Source: Gamsiella multidivaricata (lineage: Eukaryota; Mortierellomycota; Mortierellomycetes; Mortierellales; Mortierellaceae). From it: a stretch of 64,000 bases of DNA. The notes below the pieces were generated by a model. The model had not been told where the DNA came from and did not search any database. It saw only the letters and a list, made by a program, of their open reading frames with translations. Where the stretch lies: positions 62,001 through 126,000 of the forward strand of contig NW_026251754.1 of the NCBI RefSeq assembly GCF_025024155.1, written 5' to 3'. Shown piece after piece: positions 48,957 through 59,704 of this stretch; the first letter of the stretch is position 1; each line of letters begins with the position of its first letter. Position numbers and translations under genes: made by a program.

Positions 48957-49846
48957 TTATAACGAAAAATTGCACTTAGGGAATGAATTTGGAATAATCA
49001 GCCAATCAGAGTTAAAGTGCAACCAAAAAATTTATATTTGAGTAGGGCCAGTGGAGAATTGTGGGGAGTATGGAGGTTTGGTGAGGAAAAGGGGTTCAAT
49101 CTAGAGACACAGGAGGTAGGTAACGAGTTGGATAAGAGGGATACGTGAGATTGATGAAGAGAGGGACAGGAATAAGCAGAACTGATAGGATGTAATCATG
49201 GTCCGAATACGGAAAGCATCTTTATCGAGGTGGGTTGACAAAGGTTCACAAAACTCGGCGCCAACAAGCACGCGGGCACAAGAGAGCCTTCAGACTTTCC
49301 AGCTCACAGTCAAGGAAGGTCAAGGAAAGGCGGTGCACTCTGTGGTAGTCGCTGTTTAAACGGACATTCATCAGCACAACGCCATGAATGTGATCGCGTT
49401 GACGTCCTTATCCCCGTTGCTCATCCATGTACACAGTATACCTTTCAAGGGAGGAGGGAGGAGTGGTGTTAGCAGTAGGGAATGCGTAAAAATTATGCGC
49501 AGGAGTGGAAGTGGGTGCGAAGGAGCAGAACGCGACAGGAGCTCACCAAAAAGACTGCCGCGATCAACTCGCTTTATTGTGTCAGAAGCCAGGTGATATT
49601 CCCTAATTGCACAAGCCAGGCACGCACGCTCTGTACCTGCACCATTGCAAGTACTCTACCGTTATTTCCTCGGACCGCTCTCAGCTAGACTTGCTACCAA
49701 GCTCTCACCTTCATCCAGTATTCATCTCTCGAAGCCACACAGCTATTCTCGGACAACTCGGGAATATTTCAGCAGTATCACGCTACGCTCAAGGACCAGG
49801 AACTCATTTAGGAGCGGGAGTGTCAGAGTTTAGCGCTGATTGGTAT

Positions 49847-50152
49847 TGTCATGTGACGCTAGACGCGCCTAAGAAAGGATCAACGTCGCCTCATCACAGA
49901 AAGCTCCATGATGTAAAGATGAGCAAAGGCAGCACCGAAACATCTAGAACCATGGATTACTAGTCAGGACCTTTATTCGTCTGATGTATATAAGGAAGGA
50001 CAGACTATGTAGTTGAACCCCAGTTCATATACTCACAACAGTCTAGCCAATAAAGCAATTGTCTTCACACATTTGTCGTTGTTCACTCACCTTGTTCACT
50101 CGTCTCCCCTCGTTTTCACCCCGTTGTTCCTCGTTCACCCACAAGTCTTACA
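49847..50152 (+). repeat. Candidate solo LTR
   Basis: Starts TGTCATGTGACGC and ends AGTCTTACA. It holds a TATATAAGG box (about 49987) and an AATAAAGC site (about 50048) about 60 bases apart, the order expected of U3-R in an LTR. The flanks GGTAT and ATTAA do not match, so the target duplication is not confirmed; ends may be a few bases off. It could instead be the promoter of the fragment at 50187. Confidence 0.3.
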
Positions 50153-50186
50153 ATTAACAAGCCGCTGCTTCTTTCTCTATCTCTAG

Positions 50187-50758
50187 CTTGGAATCCAAGA
50201 TCGCCGACCATCCTGAGCTCTTCACTTCATGCTCCTCCATCAGAGAGACGCTTGGACTCTTCCTTTTTTGCCATCATCTACTGGACGCTCCCTCGGCCGT
50301 GCTTGAGAACGATGCCCAGTTGGTGGAAGCAGCGTTTGGTCGTATCAAGCTCTTTGGAAGTGCCGCAAGAACTGTTCTCGACGAACCACTGGCGTTGAAG
50401 GCGACCATCAACTACTTGCAGGAAAAGGATCCGTCACTCGTGGCGGCCGCAGAGCGGTCGATGCTGCATTCGGACAACCCCTCGGTGCACGGAAACATGT
50501 GGGAGACCCTGATGCCGCCCATCTTTGTCGAGACGTTCAAGGATCGACCGTTGTCGTATGACCTTTGCTGACCAACACTTCTCTTCCGGATCAGCTCACA
50601 GGGGAGGCGACGATTGTTGGATACGACGATCAGCAACCAAAACTCGCCATCCGCAACGCCACGTCGAGTTTCTAGACACGTTGAAGAGACCCAAGCGCCT
50701 TTCAGAAGAACAGCAGCCCGAGGCAACAAAGAAGGTCAAGGTAGGCAAACAAGCCTAA
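50187..50758 (+). pseudogene. Fragment of a Crinkler-like Mortierella multigene-family protein
   Basis: Begins after an acceptor-like TCTCTAG. It reads FCHHLLDAPSAVLENDAQLV, then EAAFGRIKLFGSAARTVLDE, then SVHGNMWETLMPPIFVETFK up to a TGA at 50569. A second frame continues the expected order (QLTGEATIVGYDDQQPKLAI), and a third frame reads DTLKRPKRLSEEQQPEATKK to a stop at 50758. I recall this block (ENDxQxxExxFGRIKxxGxxxxTVLDEP...GNMWExxMPPxFVETF) from a large gene family in Mortierella and arbuscular fungi, often the C-terminal part of Crinkler-type proteins; that link is memory only. N-terminal domains are absent and there are at least two frame breaks, so it is a gene relic. Confidence 0.5.
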
Positions 50759-51284
50759 AAGATTGAAGCGACAATAAAGCTTTTGAGACAGAGTAAGATG
50801 CACGTGTAGTAGGGTGGAATGCAATGCCATGAAATGAGGTAAACAAACTAGCAGTCGCTTCGCTGCTCCGCCTCCACTCTCAACGTCGTGCTCCAACGCG
50901 TTATCTCTTTCGACCTCGCCGCTTTTGCCGTGATCGCAGGACACAATAAATAAAAGCAGGGGCACGGGAAACAGGAAACCAGGAGCGCACACCGTTGCCA
51001 ACGGGGTACTGGCTGCCATCCTTTATTTCTCTACAGGAAGATGAACCCATCATCTCGTTGCCAATGCCGTCCTCCTCCCATCTCAATGCATCTACCTCGG
51101 AGCTATGCCTTCTTTCCTTCAGGACGCACAACACAGCTGCACTTGTTACCGTTGCTGCCTCACCGTACCACGACTGGACGCAGACAGCTACCCGTCTTGC
51201 TCTTGCCACTTTGCTTCGCTCGACAACCAGGACTCGGGACTCTGTCCGTCGCTCACCTACACCCTCACAGTTATGGAAAGTAAC

Positions 51285-51392
51285 AAGAGAGCCGGGCTTT
51301 CTCGACTTTGGGGTATCTGGGGTATATAGCCGGGCTCTCTCGGCTCTAGGATGATCATGGGCACACATCCGGGCTCTCTTGGCCCGGATTAA
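51285..51392. repeat. Cluster of CCGGGCTCTC inverted repeats upstream of the secreted-protein gene
   Basis: AGAGAGCCGGGCT (about 51286-51298), AGCCGGGCTCTCT (about 51328-51340) and a hairpin ATCCGGG...CCCGGAT (about 51367-51389) lie in alternating orientation within 110 bases, 280-380 bases upstream of the ATG at 51668. Confidence 0.6.
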
Positions 51393-51590
51393 CACGGCCT
51401 CTCTCACACATAGGCACGCCACACACTCACACTTTCTCTCATTAATTAATCAAAAGAAAGCTCTCTCTTCTCTTTAATCTCAGAGCAGTGCAATAATAAT
51501 AATGGACAATAGGACTAAAGCAGAGTGCTATGAATAACTCTTTTGTCCTTGACTCTTTGATTCTTCCATTTCGATGACCAGGAGATAAAA

Positions 51591-51599
51591 TATAAAAGG
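51591..51599 (+). promoter_or_regulatory. TATA box of the small secreted protein gene
   Basis: TATAAAAGG lies 69-77 bases before the ATG at 51668, a typical distance. Confidence 0.7.
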
Positions 51600-51667
51600 A
51601 AGAACAAAGTGGACCAGTCCCCCTCAGCTTCCACTCACCCTCCCCCCTTTCCGTTACACTTCTAAAC

Positions 51668-52307
51668 ATGGTTACCATCTCCAAGTCCTTCCTCCTTCTT
51701 TTGGGAACAGCTATCGCCTGTGCTACTGCCAAGACGACACCTGCCCCTACCCCTACATATACACCACAGGAGATGTCCCAAGTGATCGACTGCCAAACGC
51801 AATGCATCTCCCTCACTCCACCGTTTGGCCATCCACCAGACATCAACGTGAAGCAATATATGAGAGTGAAAGACTACGGCAGAATGCCTTATTTGATCAA
51901 AAATATGCAGCCAATTGTCAAGGTACAGTACATGTTTAAATATCTATCCATCTGTTTCTTACAATACTTTTTCCCCATTTCACTTGAGCTGATGAAAATA
52001 TATTTTTTTTTTCAAACAAAATGTCCTATAGCCATGCATCAAACAACTCCAAAAGCTGAAGGGCAATGCCACCAAGGTCACCAAGGAGAGCTTTGAGGCC
52101 TACGTTTTGTGCAATTCCAAGACTCTGACCAAGAATGAGGATGTTTACTTTGCCAAGAACTTCGACTGGAAAAAGAATGGATTCAACAAGAAAGAATGGA
52201 CCCAATTCCGGAACCACACCGTGCCTGGATTCAGGAGAGCACTCCACATTTGCCGAGGAGGTTGCCGAAGAATTCATTTTGCTCATAAAGGACCTCCCAA
52301 GCCCTAA
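51668..52307 (+). CDS. Small secreted Cys-containing protein, unknown function (two exons)
   Basis: Exons 51668-51922 and 52032-52307 join in phase 0 (QPIVK, then PCIKQLQKLKGNATKV); 176 residues. The donor is AAG/GTACAG and the acceptor TCCTATAG. Residues 1-21 (MVTISKSFLLLLGTAIACATA) form a clear signal peptide, followed by a short Thr/Pro stretch. The mature part has seven Cys (CQTQC, PCIK, VLCNSK, HICRGGC arrangement) and a basic C-terminus. A proper TATA box sits upstream. No family recognised. Size, signal peptide, Cys content and location among transposons fit a candidate effector or other secreted accessory protein, but that is inference. Confidence 0.72.
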
Positions 52308-52691
52308 ATAGAGTCCTCGCCAATAAGTCATGAACCATTATATTTTTAGAGAATGCCGAGCGATTCAATAAATAAGATTTTATACGTACACTACTTCCAC
52401 GTATCATTGAGGCACGGACGATGTGGATGAGGATATTGATGAGGACAAGGATGAGTGTGCGAGCAAGGACGAGGACATAGGTGATGAAGAACGCGACTTG
52501 AGGAAACGTCTACGGGAGGAGTAACGGATACAATGGAGCGCAAAAGAGCCTAGTCGAAAGAGGCAAGTATTCTAGCAATTCCAAAATATAATATTGGCGA
52601 GGACTCTAACACACAGGAAAAGGTCACTAGAACGTGAAGGATAGTAGCTTAGAGCAATAGTATTTATTAATCCTAATTTGAAAGCTTCAGG
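52308..52691. other. Intergenic; acidic open-frame relic
   Basis: The plus strand at about 52410-52522 reads a Asp/Glu-rich stretch (DEDIDEDKDE) ending RDLRKRLREE and a stop. It has no start nearby and looks like the broken end of an unrelated gene. Nothing else seen. Confidence 0.3.
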
Positions 52692-53557
52692 CTACCGCTG
52701 CTGCGCGAGGGAGGGCAGAGGTGTGGCCTCGACAAATGTCTCTCTTTGAGCAACCTCTTCCTCGGTCAGAATCAGTTGAAAAGTCCAAAGATGAACCTCC
52801 TCACCAAACTTCTCCGCTTTCCTCTTAATATCTGGCTGGATTTTAAAGCCCAACTTCTCCATGGTTCTGCGACTTGACCAGTTACCCTCAAACGCACAAG
52901 CATTAAACTTGCGTTTGCCGACCTCTTTTATCGAAACCTCCTGTAGAAGCAGCCCTAGCGCTTTGGCCATCAGACCTTGGCCATGATACTCAGGATCTAA
53001 CCAATATCTAAAAAAACGAATATAAGTAGGTTTAATGCATTTGAACAATGAGAGAGTGAGTATGGGGGCAGTTAGGAAGAGGGAGGGGCATGGGAAAGGA
53101 AGGAGTTTGGGGTGTCGCAAAACGGTGCCCGTTCTTACCCAATATCATCGCCATATAGGACATCGTCGCTTTCATCCGATACCATAACGTTGCCAATAGC
53201 CTTGCCGCCTCTTGCCATGTCCCGAATGCAATAGTCCAGAGGAGTGCCTTTCTTTGTCATTCTCTCGATCCGATGAGTGATCCAATAGTCTGCATGGTCC
53301 AGAGTGTAGGGAAACGGGGGGCCTAGGAGGTACGTATGCACTTTGGGGTCGTTCAAGTACCTGATCAATGCAGCCTTGTCCTCGTCCGTGGGGAGCCAAG
53401 GGCCAATTAAGAGGGTCTCAGTCAACCAGAAGGGCTTAAAACGCGAATGCAGTTTCTCAAGTCGCTCGGTTTCTTCTGCAGATCTTCCGGAAGCCACCTT
53501 CAAAGGGCAACCAGGGTGATTGAGGGCCTGATCTTGTAGGGTTGGATTGGACGTCAT
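52692..53557 (-). CDS. GNAT-family N-acetyltransferase, RimJ/RimL-like
   Basis: Exons 53557-53139 and 53007-52692 give 244 residues. The intron (GTAAGAAC to TTTTTTTAG) splits a Gly codon and rebuilds DDIGYWLDPEYHGQGLMAKA. That is the GNAT motif A with the acetyl-CoA pyrophosphate loop (HGQGLMAKAL in place of Q/RxxGxG/A). Upstream TETLLIGPWLPTDEDKAALI and DHADYWITHRI fit the N-terminal part of Acetyltransf_3 proteins; downstream NACAFEGNWSSRRTMEKLGF is the usual N-x-x-S-x-x-x-x-E-K-x-GF end. The family acetylates protein N-termini or small amines; substrate unknown. It shares a flank with the PIF/Harbinger remnant to its right. Confidence 0.88.
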
Positions 53558-53865
53558 GGCTATTTAGTGGGATTTTTGGCTTTGTAGTTATTAATGAAGT
53601 TCCTCCTACGGCTGGAGATGGGAGTGTCAATAAATTGTTGAGCGCTGCTGCTACATGGGAAGATACTTGTATTTTTATACTTACTTCCGCGGTGGCAAAT
53701 AAAGTCAAATTAAAGTGTGAAATGCGTTGCTCCCGGAGAGCGTCAATCTGGTTTGACCATCAAACAACTGCGCGCAATGCTGCAGTCTTTGGTACGCCTG
53801 CACGTCTGGGGGATCTGGCGTCAATATATAAAAAAAAAAAAATTCTACCGCGCATTATTAGACTA

Positions 53866-55245
53866 ATGGCCCACGCAATATCCATCTCTTCCAAGGCTCC
53901 GGTCGTATTTGTCTACTGTCAACCAGAGGCCCGTTCAGTAAGACTTCTACAGTTTGCAGAATTCTGCGAGCACAAAGATATTATTGGCTTCAAAACCAAA
54001 CTAGTGCCTGTATACACGAGGCCAAGAGCATGCCCATCCTTTATCAATCCTCTCCTCTTGCTTCCCAACCACCATCCTATGCCCAGGGAACGACTCATAG
54101 CTCGACAAAGGCTCATCAGGATTTATGAGGATGGTTATGTCGAGGCTTCCGTGACATACCTCGAATCTCTCGAGCAGGAATGGGTAACCTATCCTTTCGT
54201 GCTTGAGTTGTATTTCAACATGCTAGTGCAACTTTACCAGACCCGATACCTCAAACCCAGGACACAGATTCCCTTTTTAACAGGTTTGAGGGACAGAGTC
54301 CTTATGAGTTATGACCCTAACTATTTCAAGGACATTGTACGGCTCACTCCTGACCAGTTCAACCGAATATTAGGAATGATCAGGAATAACCAACGCTTCC
54401 GGTCCGCTGATAGGCAGCTCCCAGAGGAAAAAAGCATAACCTACCTGAAAGTGGAGCTGTTTCGTCCCGGAACCAGAGGATTACCGATCGAGAAGGTTGC
54501 ATGGATCTTTGGCGTCAACCGAGGAGCGGTTCAAGAGGACACATGGCGGTTTATCAAGGCGCTCAACGGATTCATGCCCCAGTTCGTAGTATAGCCAGAT
54601 CAAGTAAGGAAACGAGAGGTAAGTCGATGGTTCGAGGGAAAAAGGGGTTTCCCATTTCCTTTTGAACCGGCTCCAGCATGGAAAACAATCGCTTGGAACA
54701 CTCGAAAATGCGAATACGCTATGGGAAGGACCGCTGTTTGTGACCATCGGGGACACTTCATATTTTTCTTCACTGACTATAAGGACACCACTCTTTTCTG
54801 CCACTCGGATCGTCTCTTTCAAGGGGACGAGTATCAACTTGCCGACGCTGCCTATCCTGTTTTGCCTACGCTGATTCCTCGATACAAGGATGCAACCGGC
54901 CGGCAAGTGAAATTCAATCGACTCCATGGTGCTGCGCGCACTATCATCGAGAATGCTTTTGGCATGCTCAAGCTGAAGATTCAGTCTTTGCAGAATTTAC
55001 CTATCAAAATCAATAAGAAGGAAGAGGTAGAGAAAGCCTCCGATTGGATCTTGGCATGCGTGATTCTATACAATTTTATACGCAACGACGCTCCGTAGAA
55101 CGACTTGGATGAAGAACCTGAAAGAATTGGAGGGGATGGAAACTTAGATGAGGCTCAGGAGGGACAAGATCAAGAGCTGCGACGACTGGGAGCAGCAAAA
55201 AGAGATAGACTGATGACATTAGTTCTTGCGAATAGAAAACCGTAG
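53866..55245 (+). pseudogene. PIF/Harbinger transposase, damaged
   Basis: A TATATAAAAA box at 53825 precedes an ATG at 53866 (an in-frame ATG at 54079 is the alternative start). The frame reads LTPDQFNRILGMIRNNQRFR, EKVAWIFGVNRGAVQEDTWR (helix-turn-helix), then a TAG at 54592 where Harbingers have Trp (VVWPD), then REVSRWFEGKRGFP. The next segment should hold the first catalytic motif (DGTHI) but reads unrelated sequence. It recovers as DHRGHFIFFFTDYKD, LADAAYPV (second Asp) and ARTIIENAFGMLK (Glu). A TAG at 55096 ends the frame, after which an acidic tail continues to 55245. One nonsense codon plus loss of the first catalytic Asp make it inactive. Confidence 0.85.
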
Positions 55246-55262
55246 GTACTAAGGACCATTTA

Positions 55263-56620
55263 TTACAGTATCGCCGCCTTTGCCGTCGTCAATTTGAGCT
55301 CTCTCTTCATAGCTGCGTTTTCACAGAGAAGTTCATCACGCCTGGCTCTAAACTGGGCCACTTCTTGTTTGAACTCGGCCTTCTCCTGCTTGAAATCGGC
55401 TTTCTCTTGCTTGAAATCGGCTTTCTCCTCTATAAGCTCCTCGAGACGCCGCTGCATCATCCTTTCCAGTGATTGAGCCCGCTCGCCCAACATCTCGTTA
55501 TGTCTCTTCTCTATTGCCGATAGCTTTTCCTCCAGCGCCTTCTGTCGTTGGGTCATTGACTCCTCCAGTAACCTCTCCTTCTGGATCATGGCCGCCTCTC
55601 TCTGTGCTGCTAACTCCGCCCTTCGATTAAAGTCCTGGCTACTGTGGTTCATTTTCTTAACTTGGGCGCGACTTAATTCAATGGCAGCATCTATGAGGTT
55701 GTCAAAGTTGTTATAAAGTTCTTCGGCTGTTTTCAACTTGTTGGGCTTACGACATTTATTGGCCGACCCTTTATCGCGTTCTCCTTGCTCACTCATGTCA
55801 CTACTCGTTGTCGCTTGCTGTGCTAAAGCACGGTAATGGATAGCGAAAGGTGTTAGTAGGTTCTGGGTATTAATGCTTCAATAGTATTAAGTAAAGATCC
55901 ACACGCCATACATTCAGTAAGATTGTGCTCAGAAATGTCGTCCGCCATGTCATCTTCACTGTCAATGTGGTCTATGACCCTAAGGGTTGCCGATGGTGCA
56001 GGGGATACTGGGGCTGTTGAGATTCGTGAAATGGTCGATATCGGGCCATTGTTTGGAGGGGAGACGAGTGATCGATGAGGCTTCGGTGGGTCTCGTGCAA
56101 GTGTACCATGAAATACAGCATTCAGTTTCTCGTAACAAGGGCAGATGTCTCGCACAAGGTCCATAAGCGTTCCCTCTTCTGTGTTTCCTGCGCCAGTTTT
56201 CTTCAGCTCTGTCGAGGCAATGTCGTACTTCTTCTTCAGATACTCCATTCTGGACTTCACCATGCCCTTGGTCCATGAAAGTGTACCTAGTTTCCCTTTG
56301 CTAATGTTCTGTTGGTTGATGTGCTGTGCAATCTCCTCCTGCAAGTGGCTCAAGGTGACGTCGGCCAGTCGCTTGCCAAAGTAGCTATCATAACTGTCAG
56401 CATCCGTGATCCAGTTGACAAGCGTATTCATCCCGTTTTTATTCCAGAGACCCTTGCCATCCACTTCATTATCATTCGAGCTCGAGGGCCCTGCTGTTGA
56501 CGCTGGATTGCTTGCGCGGTGCGGTATTGCTGCTGCAGGTGTTTTGCTGACGATTGGTCTAACCGAGGGTATAATTGATAGGGATGAGCTGGCTAGATAA
56601 TAAGCTGCTTGGGTCTTCAT
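55263..56620 (-). CDS. Harbinger-associated Myb/SANT-like DNA-binding protein with coiled coil
   Basis: Exons 56620-55912 and 55822-55263 give 422 residues. The intron has a GTATGG donor, a perfect CTACTAAC branch site and a TTTAG acceptor, and the phase-1 join reads NLTES-QQATTSSDMSEQ without a stop. A Myb/SANT-like trihelical region lies at about residues 60-165 (NTLVNWITDADSYDSYFGKR, SWTKGMVKSRMEYLKKKYD). A Cys pair CMACGS follows in the intron-side frame but is spliced out. The C-terminal half is a long coiled coil with three KADFKQE-type heptad repeats. It faces the transposase tail to tail, 18 bases apart. PIF/Harbinger elements commonly carry such a second Myb-like ORF that helps the transposase bind the ends. 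This ORF is intact while its partner is not. Confidence 0.75.
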
Positions 56621-57655
56621 GTTATTCGACTCTGCCAGCTAAGGGCGCGATGAAGGACGCCTGATCGATCGATTCAGTGTTGAATCGGTCCTTAGCCCAG
56701 TAAGCCGAGCTGTCAACCTTCGCCAAGTTTTCGCTTCGCTACCGCAGGTACAATAATATAAGGGCACAAAAAGACGATGGCGCCCCTTTCTTGGCTGTAC
56801 ATCTGATCAAAGTACTCGAAGACCCTGTTCAGAGCCCCTTCACTCAACCGAGGCGGTATACATATGGTGCATGATCCCCCGAGTATTTTTAAGCTTCTTC
56901 AGGAGACAAGACATAAAAGGGGTTCATGTCCCTCTGTTGTGCATTCCACCAACCAGCTCACAAACCTTTGAGCTCGTGTACAAACGTTTGTGAATACTCG
57001 AAATTTTTTGTCGCATCTGGCGATGCAGCAGGTGTGGTTTGATGAACAGGCCTAGTAGCTGCTAAAATCTGTTGTACACGATAAGGGAAACAAATAGATA
57101 TGCAGGAGAAGAGCACTATAATGAACACTGAGCGCAGGAATGTAACTGAAAAGGTTACTTAGATCAATCAACAGTCGTTGTATAAGGAGTGAAAAAAGGG
57201 GTAGTCGTATTCGCAAGCAAGCCTCCTATCTCAAAAAAAGGGCCTCTGTGCCCTTGCTGGGTTATCTTCGGGGTCTCTGAGACTTTTGACAGATTCAATA
57301 TATATGATGCTTATGAAATATAAAGAAATAAACGTCAACGTCCGTGTTAAAGGACTAACAATCAAGCAAAGCAGTTCCTCTCTCAAGGAGAACAGGGGAA
57401 GCTGTAAGCTTTAGTCTACTGAACAATATAGAGGAGCCCTGTTCCCTCATCCCTTTTTTTTATTCGCATACTTCTGAAGAGTCCCTTCTTTCGAAGTCCA
57501 TCAGAACAATCTAAGAAGCAATGCACTCGCATCTACAATAAAAAAAGACACTGCATAGGGGCATCAGAGGACCAGAGGCAGCATGGAATGAATAAATAGC
57601 CCGCAACGCAAAACCATTCTCCTCATATTACCACCCTACCACACCACCACTTCAG
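56621..57655. other. Intergenic between Harbinger remnant and CAP gene
   Basis: No coding-like frame. It includes the 5' flank of the Myb-like gene and the promoter of the CAP gene (weak AATAAATAG near 57592). I looked for terminal inverted repeats matching the 53560-53830 flank and found none. Confidence 0.4.
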
Positions 57656-58394
57656 ATGCTGAAAATGATCAACATTTCGTCCCTCTTTCTCGTCGGCTTA
57701 GCTTTCCTTAGTGTCCATACACCATCTGTTTCTGCCGATGCTTGGTCCGATCAAGTTCTCGCTGAGCACAATCAGGCTCGTGCGCGGTACGGCGCCAGAG
57801 CCCTACAGTGGACCCCAGCGTTATATTCTGCTACTGTTCAGTATGTTCAAATGTGTAAGTTTGCACATAGCAATGCTGAAAGTCAGGTAAGTATATAGGC
57901 TATCATCGATCTTGCATCTTTTGCGTATGCCGTCTCACCCTCATGCCCTGAAGTGCACATATAAACTAATAACGACTTTCTACCAATGCAACATAGTATG
58001 GCGAAAACATTTACGCTAGCTCAAACCCAAATACTGGCATCAAGGACGCTGTGGCCGCCTGGATGGCAGAATCTTCTAACTATAACTACAACAATCCCGG
58101 ATTCAGTGCGGCCACTGGTAAGGGAGATCTTGATCTTCGTCAGGAGTCCCCGACTTGGCTCAACACGGCGTGTGCCAGCTTATTGTTCTTTCTAACATCA
58201 AATATTTATAATATGGCATAGGACAATTTACGCAGGTAGTGTGGAAGAATACACAGCAAGTTACGTGCGCCATGGCTTCTTGCCCCGCTGGTGCAATTTT
58301 CCCGCAGCCCTCGAAATATATCGTCTGCCGTTACACTCCTCAAGGCAATATCGCTGGCCAGTTCCCTCAAAATGTTGGCCGCTCTGTCGTGTGA
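57656..58394 (+). CDS. Secreted CAP/SCP (PR-1, Pry1-like) protein
   Basis: Exons 57656-57886, 57997-58117 and 58222-58394 give 174 residues; the introns are GTAAGT/ACATAG and GTAAGG/GGCATAG. Residues 1-27 are a signal peptide ending near VSADA. The CAP motifs appear in order: LAEHNQARARYGARALQW (CAP helix with His), YGENIYASS (Glu of the CAP cavity), GQFTQVVWKNTQQVTCAMA (CAP1, second His replaced by Gln in GQFTQ versus GHYTQ) and VCRYTPQGNIAGQFPQNV (CAP2). Fungal relatives bind sterols and are exported. The His-to-Gln change in CAP1 occurs in other members, so activity is not ruled out. A Helitron tail begins about 130 bases beyond its stop. Confidence 0.93.
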
Positions 58395-58519
58395 AACATA
58401 CAATCACAGATTACCTTCCACGGATACCTTTTATCTAGCTTTGGCGATATGCAGTTACCAAGGGAAGGGGGAATAAAGGAAGAAAACCAGAGAAAAGTAG
58501 AACTAAAAGTGATATCTCC

Positions 58520-59583
58520 TTACAGGCCTCGCCTGTGGTACCTCGAGAAACCCCTAGCCAGATTGAAGATGCCTGCCTCAAGAACTCTCGAAAGATCTGG
58601 CCGCACGTACAGATATTGTCTCTTAGAGAGAACATACGAACAAAGGGAGACCCGCTCAACCAGCCTTTTGCAAAATGGCTGCTCGACATTGGCAATGGCG
58701 CGGAGCCAACAGTGGCTTCAGGACTATACGATGATTTGGTCAGGATTCCAGATCAGTTTGTCTTCAACCCATCCGACCCCGTCGCCAGGGACAACCCTCC
58801 CGAAAAGCAGTTCATCAGGGGGATTTACCCTGACATTGTGACCGCTCCCTTGCAGCCAGCCCTTTTGGAAGATCGGGCTATATTGATGACACTAAATGCT
58901 GATGTTGACAGAGTGAATACTATGGCAACCCAGATGCTTATTAGTGAGGGTCAAGGTGAGGGACAGATTTACTACAGCCAGGATAAAATGGCGGATGATG
59001 TCAACGGCGCCGCGTATCCTGTGGAATACCTGAATTCCCTCAATCCTCCAGGTATGCCTCCCCACGAGTTGCTGTTGAAGGTGGGCCAGCCCATCATTCT
59101 CCTTCGAAACATGGACGGCAAATCCAGCCTCTGCAATGGTACCCGTCTGATTGTTCGAGCACTCCGTCGAAGATACATCAGTGCCGAGATTCTTAACGGT
59201 GACTTCAAGAATCGAACGGTGCTTATTCCGCGCATACCTCTCACGACCCTGGACGACGGATCTACGCCAATCAAGCTCATTAGGATCCAATTTCCTGTCA
59301 AGCCTGCGTTTGCCATGACCATTAACAAGGCACAAGGACAAACACTTGACCACGTTGGTGTTTACCTTCCTCAGCGCATCTTTGGTGCTGGGCAGCTGTA
59401 TGTCAGCTTCTCGCGTTGCAAACACCGAGATAGCTTCAAGGTTCTGGTCAAAATTGGCGCCATAGATGGAAGGGAGGGCATTTATACCCGGAATATCGTC
59501 TGTAGAAATGTGTTGAACGTGCAATTAAGCTATTTTATTTTTTGTCTCGGACCCGTGGCGTATGCCACGGGAAGTTCTGCTAG
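58520..59583 (+). mobile_element. 5'-truncated Helitron: helicase C-terminus and intact 3' terminus
   Basis: Open frame from about 58520: ASPVVPRETPSQIEDACLKN, ENIRTKGDPLNQPFAKWLLD, VGQPIILLRNMDGKSSLCNG (PIF1-type), AFAMTINKAQGQTLDHVGVY and GAGQLYVSFSRCK (last two helicase motifs). The Rep domain and the Walker A/B motifs are missing, so the copy is 5' truncated. It ends with a textbook Helitron terminus: hairpin CCCGTGGC-GTAT-GCCACGGG at 59552-59571, eight bases, then CTAG at 59580-59583 followed by a T. The helicase frame has no early stop and reads through the hairpin. Confidence 0.9.
59552..59583 (+). repeat. Helitron 3' hairpin and CTAG end
   Basis: An 8-bp GC-rich stem with a 4-base loop, spacer AAGTTCTG, then CTAG and host T. 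This is the expected CTRR/T end used for rolling-circle termination. Confidence 0.88.
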
Positions 59584-59704
59584 TTTGTGTTTAAAATACT
59601 GTGTCTCGGTGGCGTTCTTTGATCTCTCACTTTAATATCTATATACCCTCCGCATTTGAACTGGGCCAATACCTCTACATTTCCATCTATGCCTATCTAT
59701 CATT

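Noticed and set aside
48960..49030. TTGCACTT...AAGTGCAA inverted repeat as a DNA-transposon end
   Set aside because: Only eight matching bases, no target duplication and no partner end seen.
49190..50152. A longer LTR starting at TGTAATCATGG near 49191
   Set aside because: The flanking five bases do not match those after 50152 and the span is too long with no PBS or PPT.
53560..57600. Terminal inverted repeats of the Harbinger unit
   Set aside because: I compared both flanks by eye and found no convincing inverted pair or TTA/TAA duplication; the ends may be lost.
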